Shown here: positions 40,464 through 51,400 of the stretch, piece by piece | Layout: each line of letters opens with the position of its first letter | Position numbering within the stretch: the stretch's first letter is position 1 | NCBI GenBank assembly: GCA_012934845.2 | Contig: WNNJ02003193.1 | Span: 1 to 64,000, forward strand | Direction: 5' to 3' | DNA: 64,000 nucleotides | Origin: Pomphorhynchus laevis | Taxonomy: Eukaryota > Acanthocephala > Palaeacanthocephala > Echinorhynchida > Pomphorhynchidae | Notes under the pieces: generated by a model | Databases searched by the model: none | The model's input: the letters and a program-made list of their open reading frames with translations, nothing else | Told to the model about the DNA's origin: nothing | Translations under genes and position numbers: made by a program

Positions 40464-42396
40464 GAAGTGTACTAAATGGAACTATGGATATAAAATAGTG
40501 GTTTATTCATTAAAATGTATATATATTAATGAATATAATAACACCACTTTATATTCATATTTCAATAAATAAGTTTAAATCTACTATTTAAATCTAATTA
40601 TATTTTTATTAAATTATTTAAATAACTATTAAAGAGAATCTAAAATTAAATTTTCAATTAATTTGCCACTTTTGGGGTATTCATCGTTATATATTTAATA
40701 TCGTTTTGGTTGCAAGAATATCCGTTTTCAAATATTTTCAAGTGTGTCTTTCAACTGTCTGTTGTGCACAAAGTTTCGTATTCATAAATTTTAAAGTTTA
40801 ATAATTTAATAGCCTTCAAAGAGTATTACGTTTACTACTGATTCCTCAAATTTCTTTATATTCATGGTATATTTAATACTCTTTTGTATGGTAAATTTGC
40901 AAATGTATAACATTTTCTTAAATGTTCTATATGCTAATGTTTTCTCATTTGTTTTCCAAAAACAGATACCGTTTGTCGGATTCCAGTCGGTTCGAACAAG
41001 CGAACACATGGCGGCACTTGGTGTGTTCGGTCTTCTGCAAATTTACTTCTTTGTTTCGGCTATTATAGCTCGGAATCGTAACTACAAAAAGCTAATGATT
41101 TATGCATTTCTATGTATAGTCGCTATATCAGTTGTAAGTCTCATGCTTCTCACATCGACCGGTTTCATTGCTCCCTGGTCTGGTCGATTTTACAGTCTTT
41201 GGAATACAGGTTACGCCAAAATCCACATTCCTATAATAACATCGGTAAGCGAACATCAGCCTACAGCTTGGACTGCATTTTACTTTGATCTCCATATTTT
41301 AATTTGCCTGTTTCCGGCTGGTGTATGGTTTACGGTTCGTGATATAAACGAACAGCGTGTATTTATCGTTTTATACGCTGTTTTCGCATCATATTTCGCC
41401 GGTGTAATGGTTCGACTGATGTTAACCCTAACGCCAGTGGTCTGTGTGATTTCTGGCTATACTGTTTCTCGACTAGTGACTGCGTATGCTAAGAACAATG
41501 TCGACGACGAAAATAGTAAACGAGTATCCAACGCGAGCGCGACCGATGAAGAAGATGACAGCGTTGTGGCAGATGGTACTCTTCGTTTAATGATATTCGT
41601 CGCTATATTATCAGTAGTTGCTCTATTTTTCTTCCACTGCACTTGGATATCAAGTAATGCATACTCTAGTCCGAGTATTATTCTTGCTGGTGGAAACAAT
41701 GGAGATATTATCGACGACTATCGAGAAGCATACTTTTGGCTTCAACAGAATACAAAAGACGACGCTAGGATAATGTCATGGTGGGATTACGGATACCAGA
41801 TAACAGGAATGGGCAATCGAACTACACTTGTAGATAACAACACCTGGAATAATACCCATATTGCTATTGTAGGCAAAACTATGTCTTTGCCAGAAGCAAA
41901 GGGTATTGCTACCATGCGTGATCTTGATGTTGACTACGTCCTCGTTATATTTGGTGGTCTCATAGGCTATTCGGGAGACGACATAAATAAATTTCTATGG
42001 ATGGTAAGAATCGGAGGAGGTGAGTTTCCAAAGGAACTAAAGGAATCTGATTACTTTACTGATCGAGGTGAATTTCGTGTTGACAGAGGTGGAGCTCCGG
42101 CACTTTTGAACTCTCTTATGTATTCACTATGCTATTATCGCTTCGGTGAGACACAAAGACACCCACAATTGCCAGCCGGTTTTGACGTTCTCAGGAGAGC
42201 GGAAATTGGTCGCAAGAATATAAAGTTAGAATATTTGGAAGAAGCTTTTACAAGCGAAAATTGGATTGTTAGAATTTATAAAGTGAATCGGGATCAGAAC
42301 CGTAAAACAGCAAAAAAGCATTTGCGATCGCTCTACTCGAGTAGAAAAACAACGCAGAAAGCGAAACTAGGCAAGCCAGGCATAATATCAATGTAA
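36221..42396 (+). CDS. STT3: Oligosaccharyltransferase catalytic subunit STT3 (STT3B-like), two exons
   Basis: Transfers the lipid-linked glycan to Asn of N-X-S/T sequons in the ER lumen. Exon 1 is 36,221-36,976 and exon 2 is 40,966-42,396; the intron has GT at 36,977 and AG at 40,964-40,965, phase 0, joining MSMQ to IPFVGFQ. The protein is 728 residues, as expected for the family. Motifs: [10 protein letters not shown] with the first acidic site (D48), SYDNEG (D166, E168), SVSEHQP (345-351), WWDYGYQ (524-530), DNNTWNN and the DK-type [11 protein letters not shown]. About 12-13 membrane segments precede the lumenal domain. [15 protein letters not shown] and [18 protein letters not shown] are closer to STT3B than STT3A. 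The C-terminus is basic ([10 protein letters not shown]). Reading past the exon 1 donor meets a stop, so the intron is required. AATAAA lies 4 nt after the stop. Confidence 0.96.
37051..37116. repeat. Two adjacent fold-back palindromes
   Basis: Arms of 18 bp (37,051-37,068 and 37,073-37,090) with a 4-nt loop, and arms of 13 bp (37,087-37,099 and 37,104-37,116) with loop GGCT. The two share four bases. Confidence 0.9.
38172..38248. repeat. (TA)n microsatellite
   Basis: 77 bp of uninterrupted TA at the left side of the repeat array in the STT3 intron. Confidence 0.95.
38306..38430. repeat. Penelope-end-like sequence with fold-back arms
   Basis: Arms GTATATTGTAAGTA (38,311-38,324) and its complement (38,347-38,360), followed by GGACGAATTCCC, CACGAAACGTTTAAATAAAT and CTTTGCCTGTTTTGTACACT up to the array. 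A GACGA then GAAAC order about 20 nt apart recalls the hammerhead-bearing ends of Penelope-like elements, but the stem between them is not well paired. Family assignment is tentative. Confidence 0.35.
38424..40474. repeat. Inverted array of ~380-bp tandem repeats
   Basis: Three direct units start with AGTGCACGGATGTGCTG at 38,451, 38,831 and 39,211 (spacing 380 and 380 bp; a fourth start at 39,589 is 378 bp on). At about 39,606 the orientation flips, and two inverted units follow (CAACACCATTTAGTATAAAT at 39,606 and 39,986; a third start at 40,366 runs into the AT tract). Units are near-identical. The outer ends are also complementary: GTACACTTCATTA near 38,421-38,434 and TAATGAAGTGTAC near 40,460-40,473. 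The centre is a snap-back without a spacer of any length. No coding sequence was recognised in the unit. Confidence 0.9.
40376..40461. repeat. (AT)n microsatellite
   Basis: 86 bp of uninterrupted AT at the right side of the inverted array, directly joined to a truncated repeat unit. Confidence 0.95.
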
Positions 42397-42400
42397 TATT

Positions 42401-42406
42401 AATAAA
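42401..42406 (+). terminator. STT3 poly(A) signal AATAAA
   Basis: AATAAA 4 nt after the STT3 stop codon; the only good signal before the convergent gene. Confidence 0.6.
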
Positions 42407-42487
42407 ACAAATTATCATTATTTTCTAAGTTAAATGCCGTTTGCCGAATACAAAGTTAAAACAATTTATCATTTATAGTGGGAAACT

Positions 42488-42493
42488 TTTATT
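42488..42493 (-). terminator. EF-hand gene poly(A) signal AATAAA
   Basis: AATAAA on the minus strand 2 nt after the stop codon at 42,498-42,496. The two convergent genes therefore have very short 3' UTRs within a 99-bp gap. Confidence 0.6.
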
Positions 42494-42495
42494 TT

Positions 42496-45400
42496 TCAGT
42501 TGCGAGCATGTAGAATTCTCTTGAAGCCTAAACACAGAAATAAATATTGACTATAGAGATATCTCGCTTGAAATACATACCTTCAAAACATACTTTTCCC
42601 TTTCCGGTAAAATCTGCTTCATTTATCATATCCTTAATCTCTTGCTAAAAAATAAATGTCAAATACATTAATCAAATAAAGGATGGTATTCATCTAATAA
42701 TAAAAGACATTTAAAAATGCGTTTAGATGTCAAATTGTATAAAAATATTTGCTTTAAAAATACAATTTTGTGCAGTTTAAAAGACAATGCAGTTCTTAAT
42801 AAGGAATAAAAACTTCTTGTCAATTACTACAATTGTGCATGAGATTTCATCAACACGCTCGGCGGTAAATGACAAACATAAACGAACCGGTGCTGTATAT
42901 ATGTATTAACATAACAATTGAAAATAGAACACTTGAAAAGGACTATTGCAATAGTCGAAAATGTGTGAACAATAATTTCTTATTTTATTATTTCTCTCGA
43001 TGTTTGTACGCCTTAAACAATTTAAGAGCTTATTGAACTTATCATTGTACAATATCATAAATATTTTCATAAATGTAAAGACAATATCCTGTTTACTTAA
43101 GACTTGATCGTTGATTTTATTATTGAATTACATGAAATATAATGTTATATATAAACGAGTACGTTTATATAGATAAACGAGTTTATTTAATCAAATCGAC
43201 AAATTTGGCAACAACGTTTCAGCACCACGCCTTCTTCAGTTATCACAGTTATTTTGGCTGCACACTGCATATATAGTACATTTCTGGAAGAATCAATACG
43301 CGAAAACGCAAAATTCTTAAACATAGTGGTGGGATTTCAGGAAATTCCAATCATTGAAGAAGTCTAAAGGGATGATAACTCTTGTTTAATGATTTATTTC
43401 ACATTAACTGCCCAATCCAGTATGATTCTCTTGATTTGCGTTTGCGGTTATTCTCAATCGGATCTTCAATGATTGCTACCTTCATGCGGTGGTCTGGATG
43501 ATTGACTATGTGAGCTACTACACCGTATGAAGTTAGTCGTTTTGTTAATATGTCTCTTCGTCTATTGTTCGCTCTTATATTATACCGAGTGCTTGTTTGA
43601 CTAATGTATTGCGCATCACAGTCCAAGCATTCATCCAGGTAAATCACATTTTTAGATATACATGTGTATGTACCGGAAACATAGTATCAAAGTCCTGTTA
43701 TGCGGCTGGAGAATTGAGTCACCTCGGACATTTCGGGACAATTTTTTCACCGCTTGTCGTTACAGGGCCCGCTCGTTTTATAAGATTGTTGCACGTGGGT
43801 CCTTCTAGATTTTTATGAAACATTTGTTTGCAGACAAAACCAATTGCTGAATCTAATCGGGGGTTTCATAACCGTTTCCTTATAGGTAATGAACTGGTCA
43901 AGTTCATTACCTATAAGGAATGAATACTATATCATTACCTATAAATACCTATATATAGGTTTTATCATTACCTATAAATACCTTAACCAGGTATTTCATA
44001 CCTGGTTAAGTATGCGTTACGCTTAATTAAAAATCTGCAGTTTCAATTTAAATTCTGCGGTTTTTAAAATCATGTTTTAATTTTTCAGTAAATCAATAAT
44101 TTCTTCTGCGTTTCAGTAAAGTTTTAATAAGATACAACTGTAATGGCTTTTATTAAAAGTGGTAATGTTGGAAAACAAAAGTGTCATGCTTTGAAGTTAC
44201 AAATTTAGTTTAAAGACTGATTCATCACAGGGATCATTATCCAAACAGAGAATATTAGTTGTTTGTGAAATTGCCTCTAGCTTACTTCTGATAGAAGTCA
44301 TTGAAATAATAGCAGCTGTTTAAACTTTAGCAAAACCCCATCGGTTTGAGGCGCTTAAAACTGGAGATCATTCTAGTGAATACATTTGGATAGTCTGTAA
44401 ATTAAATAAGGGGGTTACTTTAAAACTACAAAATTATTGAATTATTGAAAAATTAAAATATGAAAATTCAACAGCTACTATCATCATTATCAGATCTTTA
44501 AAATCAAGTTGTAGTTTGTCTTTCAAAAATATGCAGATTTTTAAAAATCATGTTTTAATTTTTCTAAAAATCAATAATATATTCTTGGTTCCATTAAAGT
44601 TTTATTCGTATGAAAGAAGATGCACCTTTAAATGAGACTTGAATAATTCAAGATTTTCCTTGACCAGTTGCGAACAACTTGGTTTAATATTACGATCAAT
44701 GAGATGAATATGTATTTCATATATCGATGTATATCTAATTATATGTTCAAAATTTAGCAAAAACATAAACTGTGAATATTTTCATTAATTTCAAAATCGA
44801 TGAAAAAGTACACGTGTGCTTAGTTTTATGGGAATGGTTATACAAAACTAACCGCCATTTGTACAAAATGACTCGATTTTGACTGCTTCCTTTAGTCTCA
44901 AGAGGCGCTAACATTAGGTGGTTTTTGTAATTAGAAAGATGATAATTTTTCTTATTAGCTTGACGAGCTCATAAGAAATATGCACCTGTCAAGGCAATAA
45001 GTCATGGAAAATGGACTATAAGATTATTATCTTTATTTGAAGAACCTATGCACATTTTGTATTTTTTGAAAAATTAAATCTTTTATTAAACAAATATTGT
45101 TAGGAATACATAAAATTAAAGTTTAATTACCGATGTAAGATTTATACCAAGTCTCAATAAAACCGATGATAACTCATTTTCGTCAATAAAACCATCGGAG
45201 TTTTTATCAAATACCTGCGAAAAATAAAAAAGATAAAATGGAACAAATTCAAATCATTTTTATTTCGTAACAATAATGATGAAGTGGTTATAAAATTACT
45301 TCAAATCGATAATTTAGAAGATTTGAAGTAATCGATGTGATGTGGATGTTCTAAGTGATAAAAACTTTATGAAATATGTGATATTTCATGAAGATTGATT

Positions 45401-48400
45401 ACCGAGAGATTGATTGCAAGAAGAGATTGATTGCCCGTAGAATTTTTCATCATTTAGATGAACACAGGATTATTACAAATTCACAGCACAGTTTTCGTTC
45501 CAAGTTGTTGTGTCTTACTAACTTGTTGTCAGCCCGTGAATTGTGGACTGGGGCGACTAGCTCAGGTAAATACGTCAACGTTATCTTCTTAGATTTTTCA
45601 GAAGCATTCGATCGAGTTCCGCACTCATGTCTAATTAATTTCAAAAGCATTCGATCTAGTTCCGCACTCATGTCCAATTAATTTCAAAAGCATTCGATCG
45701 AGTTCCGCACTCATGTCTAATTAATTTGTTATCTCATTATGGTGTTCCTTGTGCCATCTGCAATTGGGTTCGGGAATTTCTTAGCCGACGTTTCTTCATA
45801 GTTAGAGTTAAGAGCCACGTTTCTACTGTATGTAAATTGTGGAGTCCCTCGGTATACTCAATTGCGTATTCTTTTTATCACATTTTCATTGTTAGAGTAG
45901 GGAGCCACATTTCCACTATAAAATATATAAATTGTGGAGCCCCTCAGGGTACTGTATTAGGTCCTCCTCTATTTATCAAATTTCTAAATGACTTATTATT
46001 ATGTATCCAAAACCCATGATCAGCCTTGGCCGATGATGTAAAACTATGATGCACTAGAGATAGTAAACTGGATGCTAAACTATTTCAGAAAATAAAAAGA
46101 TAAAATGGAACAAATTCAAATCATTTTTATTTCATAACAATAATGATGAAGTGGTTATAAAATTACTTTAAATCGATAATTTAGAAGATTTGAAGTAATC
46201 GATGTGATGTGGATGTTCTAAGTGATAAAAACTTTATGAAATATGTGATATTTCATATTTGAATATTTCCAGGCTTAAACTAAGTTCACTGATTTTTATA
46301 AGTGTCGAGAAGTGATGTTATCAAATCCGTACAGAATGCATCACAAAATTGTCCTTTTTTTGTAAACATTAAAAATCCTTTTAATAAAAGACTATTAATA
46401 CAGCCACTATTTTAACTATCTTCTCATATATGAGATCGTTTCCTTAGCAACCATTATCCAGTGATGTTTCATTTATAGCTGCCGAGAAGTGATGTTATCA
46501 AACCCTACAGTATACATCACCAAATTGACTTTTAATTCTGTAATGATCATGTTAACTTTATTTCAATTGAATATTATATTTTAAATTGATGTACTCATGC
46601 AGTCATTGACGTAAATTGAAATCTGGATGACTTTTTATTCTGCAATTTGCTTCAGCTCAATTTATAACATTAGAATATTGTATATTTGGATATTATATTA
46701 AATAATATTAATTTGAATATTGTATAATATTATATTTGAATTATAATTGAATATTATAAAATATTATATTAAATTAAATCGTATTTCGCAGCACGTCAAT
46801 ACTACGAAATACGCGATTGAAACAATCAATTAGAACGTTATATATTTGAATAAATATATAATGACATCAACAAAGCAATGCTTCCTTTTCTAATTATTTT
46901 TAATACCTCAAAGATATATTTAAGCTCCTGCTCTTTGCTTGTGCTTGATTGAGAACGACCAGCAGATAATAGTTGTAGAAATTCTTTAAAATCCAAAACT
47001 CCATTTCCTATTATTGAAAAAATAATAGTATAAAAGTCTATCGAATCGCTCCATCTTTAAACAGTGAATAACGAATTTTAGATAGTTTAGCACGGCAGTA
47101 GGCAATTAAAGCAATAAATTAAATTTACTTGTACAAAGCAATCACGAATAGCGAAAAGGTAAATCCCTTTTGTATTATATAATTTTATAATTCATGTATT
47201 GTATTATAATATACTTTGATATTTTTTTATCGTTTTAACCAGGTATTATAATATAAAGAGTTTTATTGAATAACCATGTGCCTTTTACTCGGGGAAAATA
47301 AAATTATCGTACAAAAATCTAAATAGTAACTAAAAACTAATTAACTCGAGTCCTGGCAACAACGTAAAATGCATCGACTGCACCCAGTATTCACCATAAC
47401 TCTATTTTTAAAATCGGGAAGTTAGAGAAGATGAGCTCAAGATAAAAATGCATTGATATTAAGTTGATGTATCTGTGATTGCTATTAATTCGGAAGCACA
47501 TACTATAGAGCTGGAAAAGCATTACTCGGAAATATCGCATGTATCCATCGAACGATAAAGAGATAAGGTTATGGGCGTAAAATGTTCTAATTGCGGTATT
47601 CAATCAACTTGATTACAATTTGCTAGTAAACGACGATTTGGAAGTAAAAATAATGCCAAGAAGATACGTGTAACGTGAAATGTGTTCAAGAGGATTATAA
47701 TTAACCTCAGTTGAACAAAAGAATTCATCGAGATCATAAATAGATTTCGATGAAGATAATCACATGGTAAGTGTGTCTAGGTCGTCCTCTAGATAACCGA
47801 AAAAATATATTAGGCGTTGGAGCTTATACTCGATGGGAGGTCAACCAATAAAAAGGAAATCAAAAAAGACTGAAGGGTCACCTTACATTATACTTCTAAT
47901 GCAGTGAAGCTTACGAAGAAAGTAAATCCGTCGAAAACGCAAAGTGTTTAGAATAATAATCGGACTATGGAGCTTAAGCACATGGCTGGATACACATACT
48001 TGGAGATGACGTTTCTTGTAAAATATACTACGATTGACCGAATCGAAGGCTTTTGAAAAGTCGATGTAGATTGAATATTGGGAACGCTATTTTCAAAAGA
48101 ATGAAGGATCTCGTCCAGTACGAACTTGATTGCATGGTTTGTGTAATGATTTTGTTGGAAACCAAACTGTTCTTCGGTTTACGTGTGCTTGGCCAAGTAT
48201 ACAATCGATTAGTGATATTACATGTGAAAAGTTCGTATAAGAATGGCTAATGAGCACTATATCATGACACGAGTCGGTTGATAAAGGGTTACTTTTTCTC
48301 TTAAAGAGAACTTTTTTGGCATCTTTTTTCGAGAAATAAGAATTTTTTATCATACAAGAGAGCTAAAAATAAATAACTAGTACGAAGAGAGGGGAGGAAA

Positions 48401-51400
48401 TGTAGCTTTGACTACAAGTGTAGCGTTCTGCTCATAATTCATCTTGTTAGACAAACGGTTCAAAAAATAATTGAGTTCCTCGATTGAGAATAGAAAATTT
48501 AAGGGGTCATTCATAGTTTTCAAGGGTAATAAGCTATATGTAAATTGGATTGGTTTTAGAAAGAGGTGGGATAAAATATGTTCAAAGTGATTTCTTCACG
48601 CTATAAGAGAGGTCTTAAAAGATATGCTGTCTTCTTAAAGAGAAGCCAATGTAACAGTAGATAATTAAAATGATAATATTGTATTATAATATTGTCAATA
48701 TTGATAATATTGTTATGTATTAAAAAACGCATTGTTGCATTATGGTTAATATATTGAATCAATATTTGTAGGCATATAAATCATCAAATAAGTCAGTGTT
48801 TTGATCTTTGGTATTAAAAGTAAATTGGTATTATATTCGTAATATTTAATAAATATTTGTCGGTAAATACTGTGTCAGTTTAATCAAATGCTGGGGGAAT
48901 CTGGTAAAATGTTAAGACGTATATCAAGTGTCATCCTAAACCTAGTGGTTATATTAATATATTTTAAATCACATCAATATTAATACTTGTATTCTTCTCA
49001 AGTGTCATCTTAAACCTAGATCGAAATAAAATATAAAGAATTTGATTCTGTCTCTTATTTTTAATAATTTTTTGAAATCACATATATCAATTGACTTACA
49101 CTCCCTCGCAGTCATTTACTATAAATTAAAAATTATATTAACATTTTTACTTAAAATTAAAAATGTTTGGGCAAAAAGGCATAAATTAAATAAAGTATTA
49201 CTAATCATTTTACAACAAAAGGCATAAAAACGAACTTGGATAGTGCCCTAGTGATATGGGCTTATATTTTTAATGTGAGTTCTTTTTAAATAAAAATTTA
49301 CCTGCACTAAATAGTTTTTAACACGTTAAACTAGTCCAATGATTACGTTATACAAGTCAATATGGTAAATAAATCAGATTATTAAACTAATGCTACATAT
49401 TTTGTACTAAAAATAAATCTAATAATATTATAATCTTTAAAGGAATAATTCAGAAATTTTATGAATCGATTAATAGGTAATTAAATTAATTACTTAATTA
49501 TCATAATTATAAAATTAATGATAATAATTAATAATTATTAATATATTAATAATATTGTTAATATATTAAATATTAAATTTTTTAATAAATAATATTATTA
49601 AAACATATTAACTACAAGTTGCAATATTGCCACTTGTAATTCACTCAATGTAGTTGCCAGCTGCTGGATGTTGTCAATACAGGATAACCTCTAGCAAAAC
49701 GACTTCCACTGTTACACTGTGAGGCTGCACGTTTTAGTGCGCAGACAATATCGAAGTATATATGCTGTAAACTGCTCGTCTGTAGTACGACTATTGACCT
49801 ATAAATTTTTAAGGCGTCAGGACTCGCTCCACCAGCAACCGAGAAAATCACTGGAACGAAATTTGTTCTTTATGTGTCCCTAGCTTATACTAGATACTTT
49901 GCATTTTTACATAATTCATTGTAAGTGAACGCGGCTGTGGTTGAAGGAGAGCACAAATCGGTATATTGTGGTTGAAGGTAGCGACGTTCAAGAACGTTCG
50001 TTTGTATGGTGTTCTTACAAATCCATTGCATACTACGTCGAGTCGGACCCCATAGGTTCGACAAGTTATGTTATTTCTGAAGTTTACATACGTCTTGACA
50101 TTTTGAAGTGCAGTTTAATCTCCACACCATTGCAATTTTTTGATAGCTCATAAAAGTGTACTTCATTGTGTCATAATCAGCGAAACATCCCGTTTACATA
50201 AAAATAGATGTGTCAATTGTGTTTATATTAATAAATTTATATTACATCAATATTAATACATTTTATAAAAATATTAAATTATGAATTAAACAATTAATTA
50301 AATTATTTTTTAAATGATCATTAATAATCATTTCTTAAGTGCTTGGATATGTTATTGTTTAAATAAATTCTATACGCTTTCGGACTTCGCACCAGTTCTT
50401 GATAGTTAGGCACTATATTTCATTTTATATCACTATTTATATCATTTTAGCGAGATTTATGCCACTGAAATAAGTTGTGCAAGTGTAAATTGATTTAATT
50501 GCTTTAGGTAAGTTACCTGCAATCTATACAAAAATATTTGAAAGCATTACACTTGTTTAAAGTGTAAATGTTACACTTTAATTCATTTTTGTTTTTGCAT
50601 TCAAAATGTTTTTCGGTTTGCATTACGGTTAACTGGTCGCCGAAGGTCGACCTCGATATATTTAAACTTGAAGAGAGCTAGGTGGAAATGGGCCCAGCAC
50701 CTGTCATTGAAGGAAATTGCACAGGTACGCCTTTGGGTACATGTCCGATCTCGGGCTTGGTCTTCTTTACTAGAGGACGGTCATCAAAACAAAGAGTAAG
50801 ATTTCTCAGGCACCTTTTATCCGGACTACTTACCATAGCTCGCCACCACTGTGCTCTCAGGAGGGTGAAGACCCTGAGTGGTTCAGACAGAAGGAGCGCG
50901 TTAGTGCAGCCGGGGGTTTAGATTTCTACTGGAATTGAGGCCATGAAGATGAACAAAGAAGACATACCACCCTATGTCGGCAGAAGTATAATAGATGTGT
51001 CATTTTGTTTAACTTATGATATATATTGTAATTGCATGTAATTTTATTTAATAAGACACTTATTATTTTCTGTTTATGATAAATTATTTTATAAGCCGGA
51101 AACTGTTCGTGAGTAGTTGCCAGATCCACGCAATATTTTGATCGACACGAAGGCCAACTTAAAGTCCTAGAACTAAAAGTGAATACAATGTTATATAATA
51201 TTTACTGTATATTTAATTTATATTTTATTAATTAAAATATTATCTGAAAAATAGTGCTAAAATATGGGTGTACGAGGTGTCTTTTGCTATTTCATCTCTC
51301 GTTGCTAGTTGGTTATTATTGTTTGTACCGGTTTCAAAATTGCAGTCATTACATAATCCTAGTGCCCTGACAATACTCTTTGAATCTTTAGTTTTCAGTT

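Larger units (their letters stand above)
36977..40965 (+). other. STT3 intron 1, repeat-filled
   Basis: 3,989 bp. It contains a pair of adjacent fold-back palindromes (37,051-37,116), AT-rich sequence, a diverged copy of the 380-bp repeat (about 37,830-38,170), a TA tract (38,172-38,248), a Penelope-end-like stretch (38,300-38,430), the 2-kb inverted array (38,424-40,474) and a second AT tract (40,376-40,461). Open frames seen through the TA tract (IYIYIY repeats) are artefacts of the microsatellite. Confidence 0.85.

Noticed and set aside
43215-43245. Functional hammerhead ribozyme
   Set aside because: CTGAAGA and GAAAC are present in order, but stems I and III do not pair by eye.
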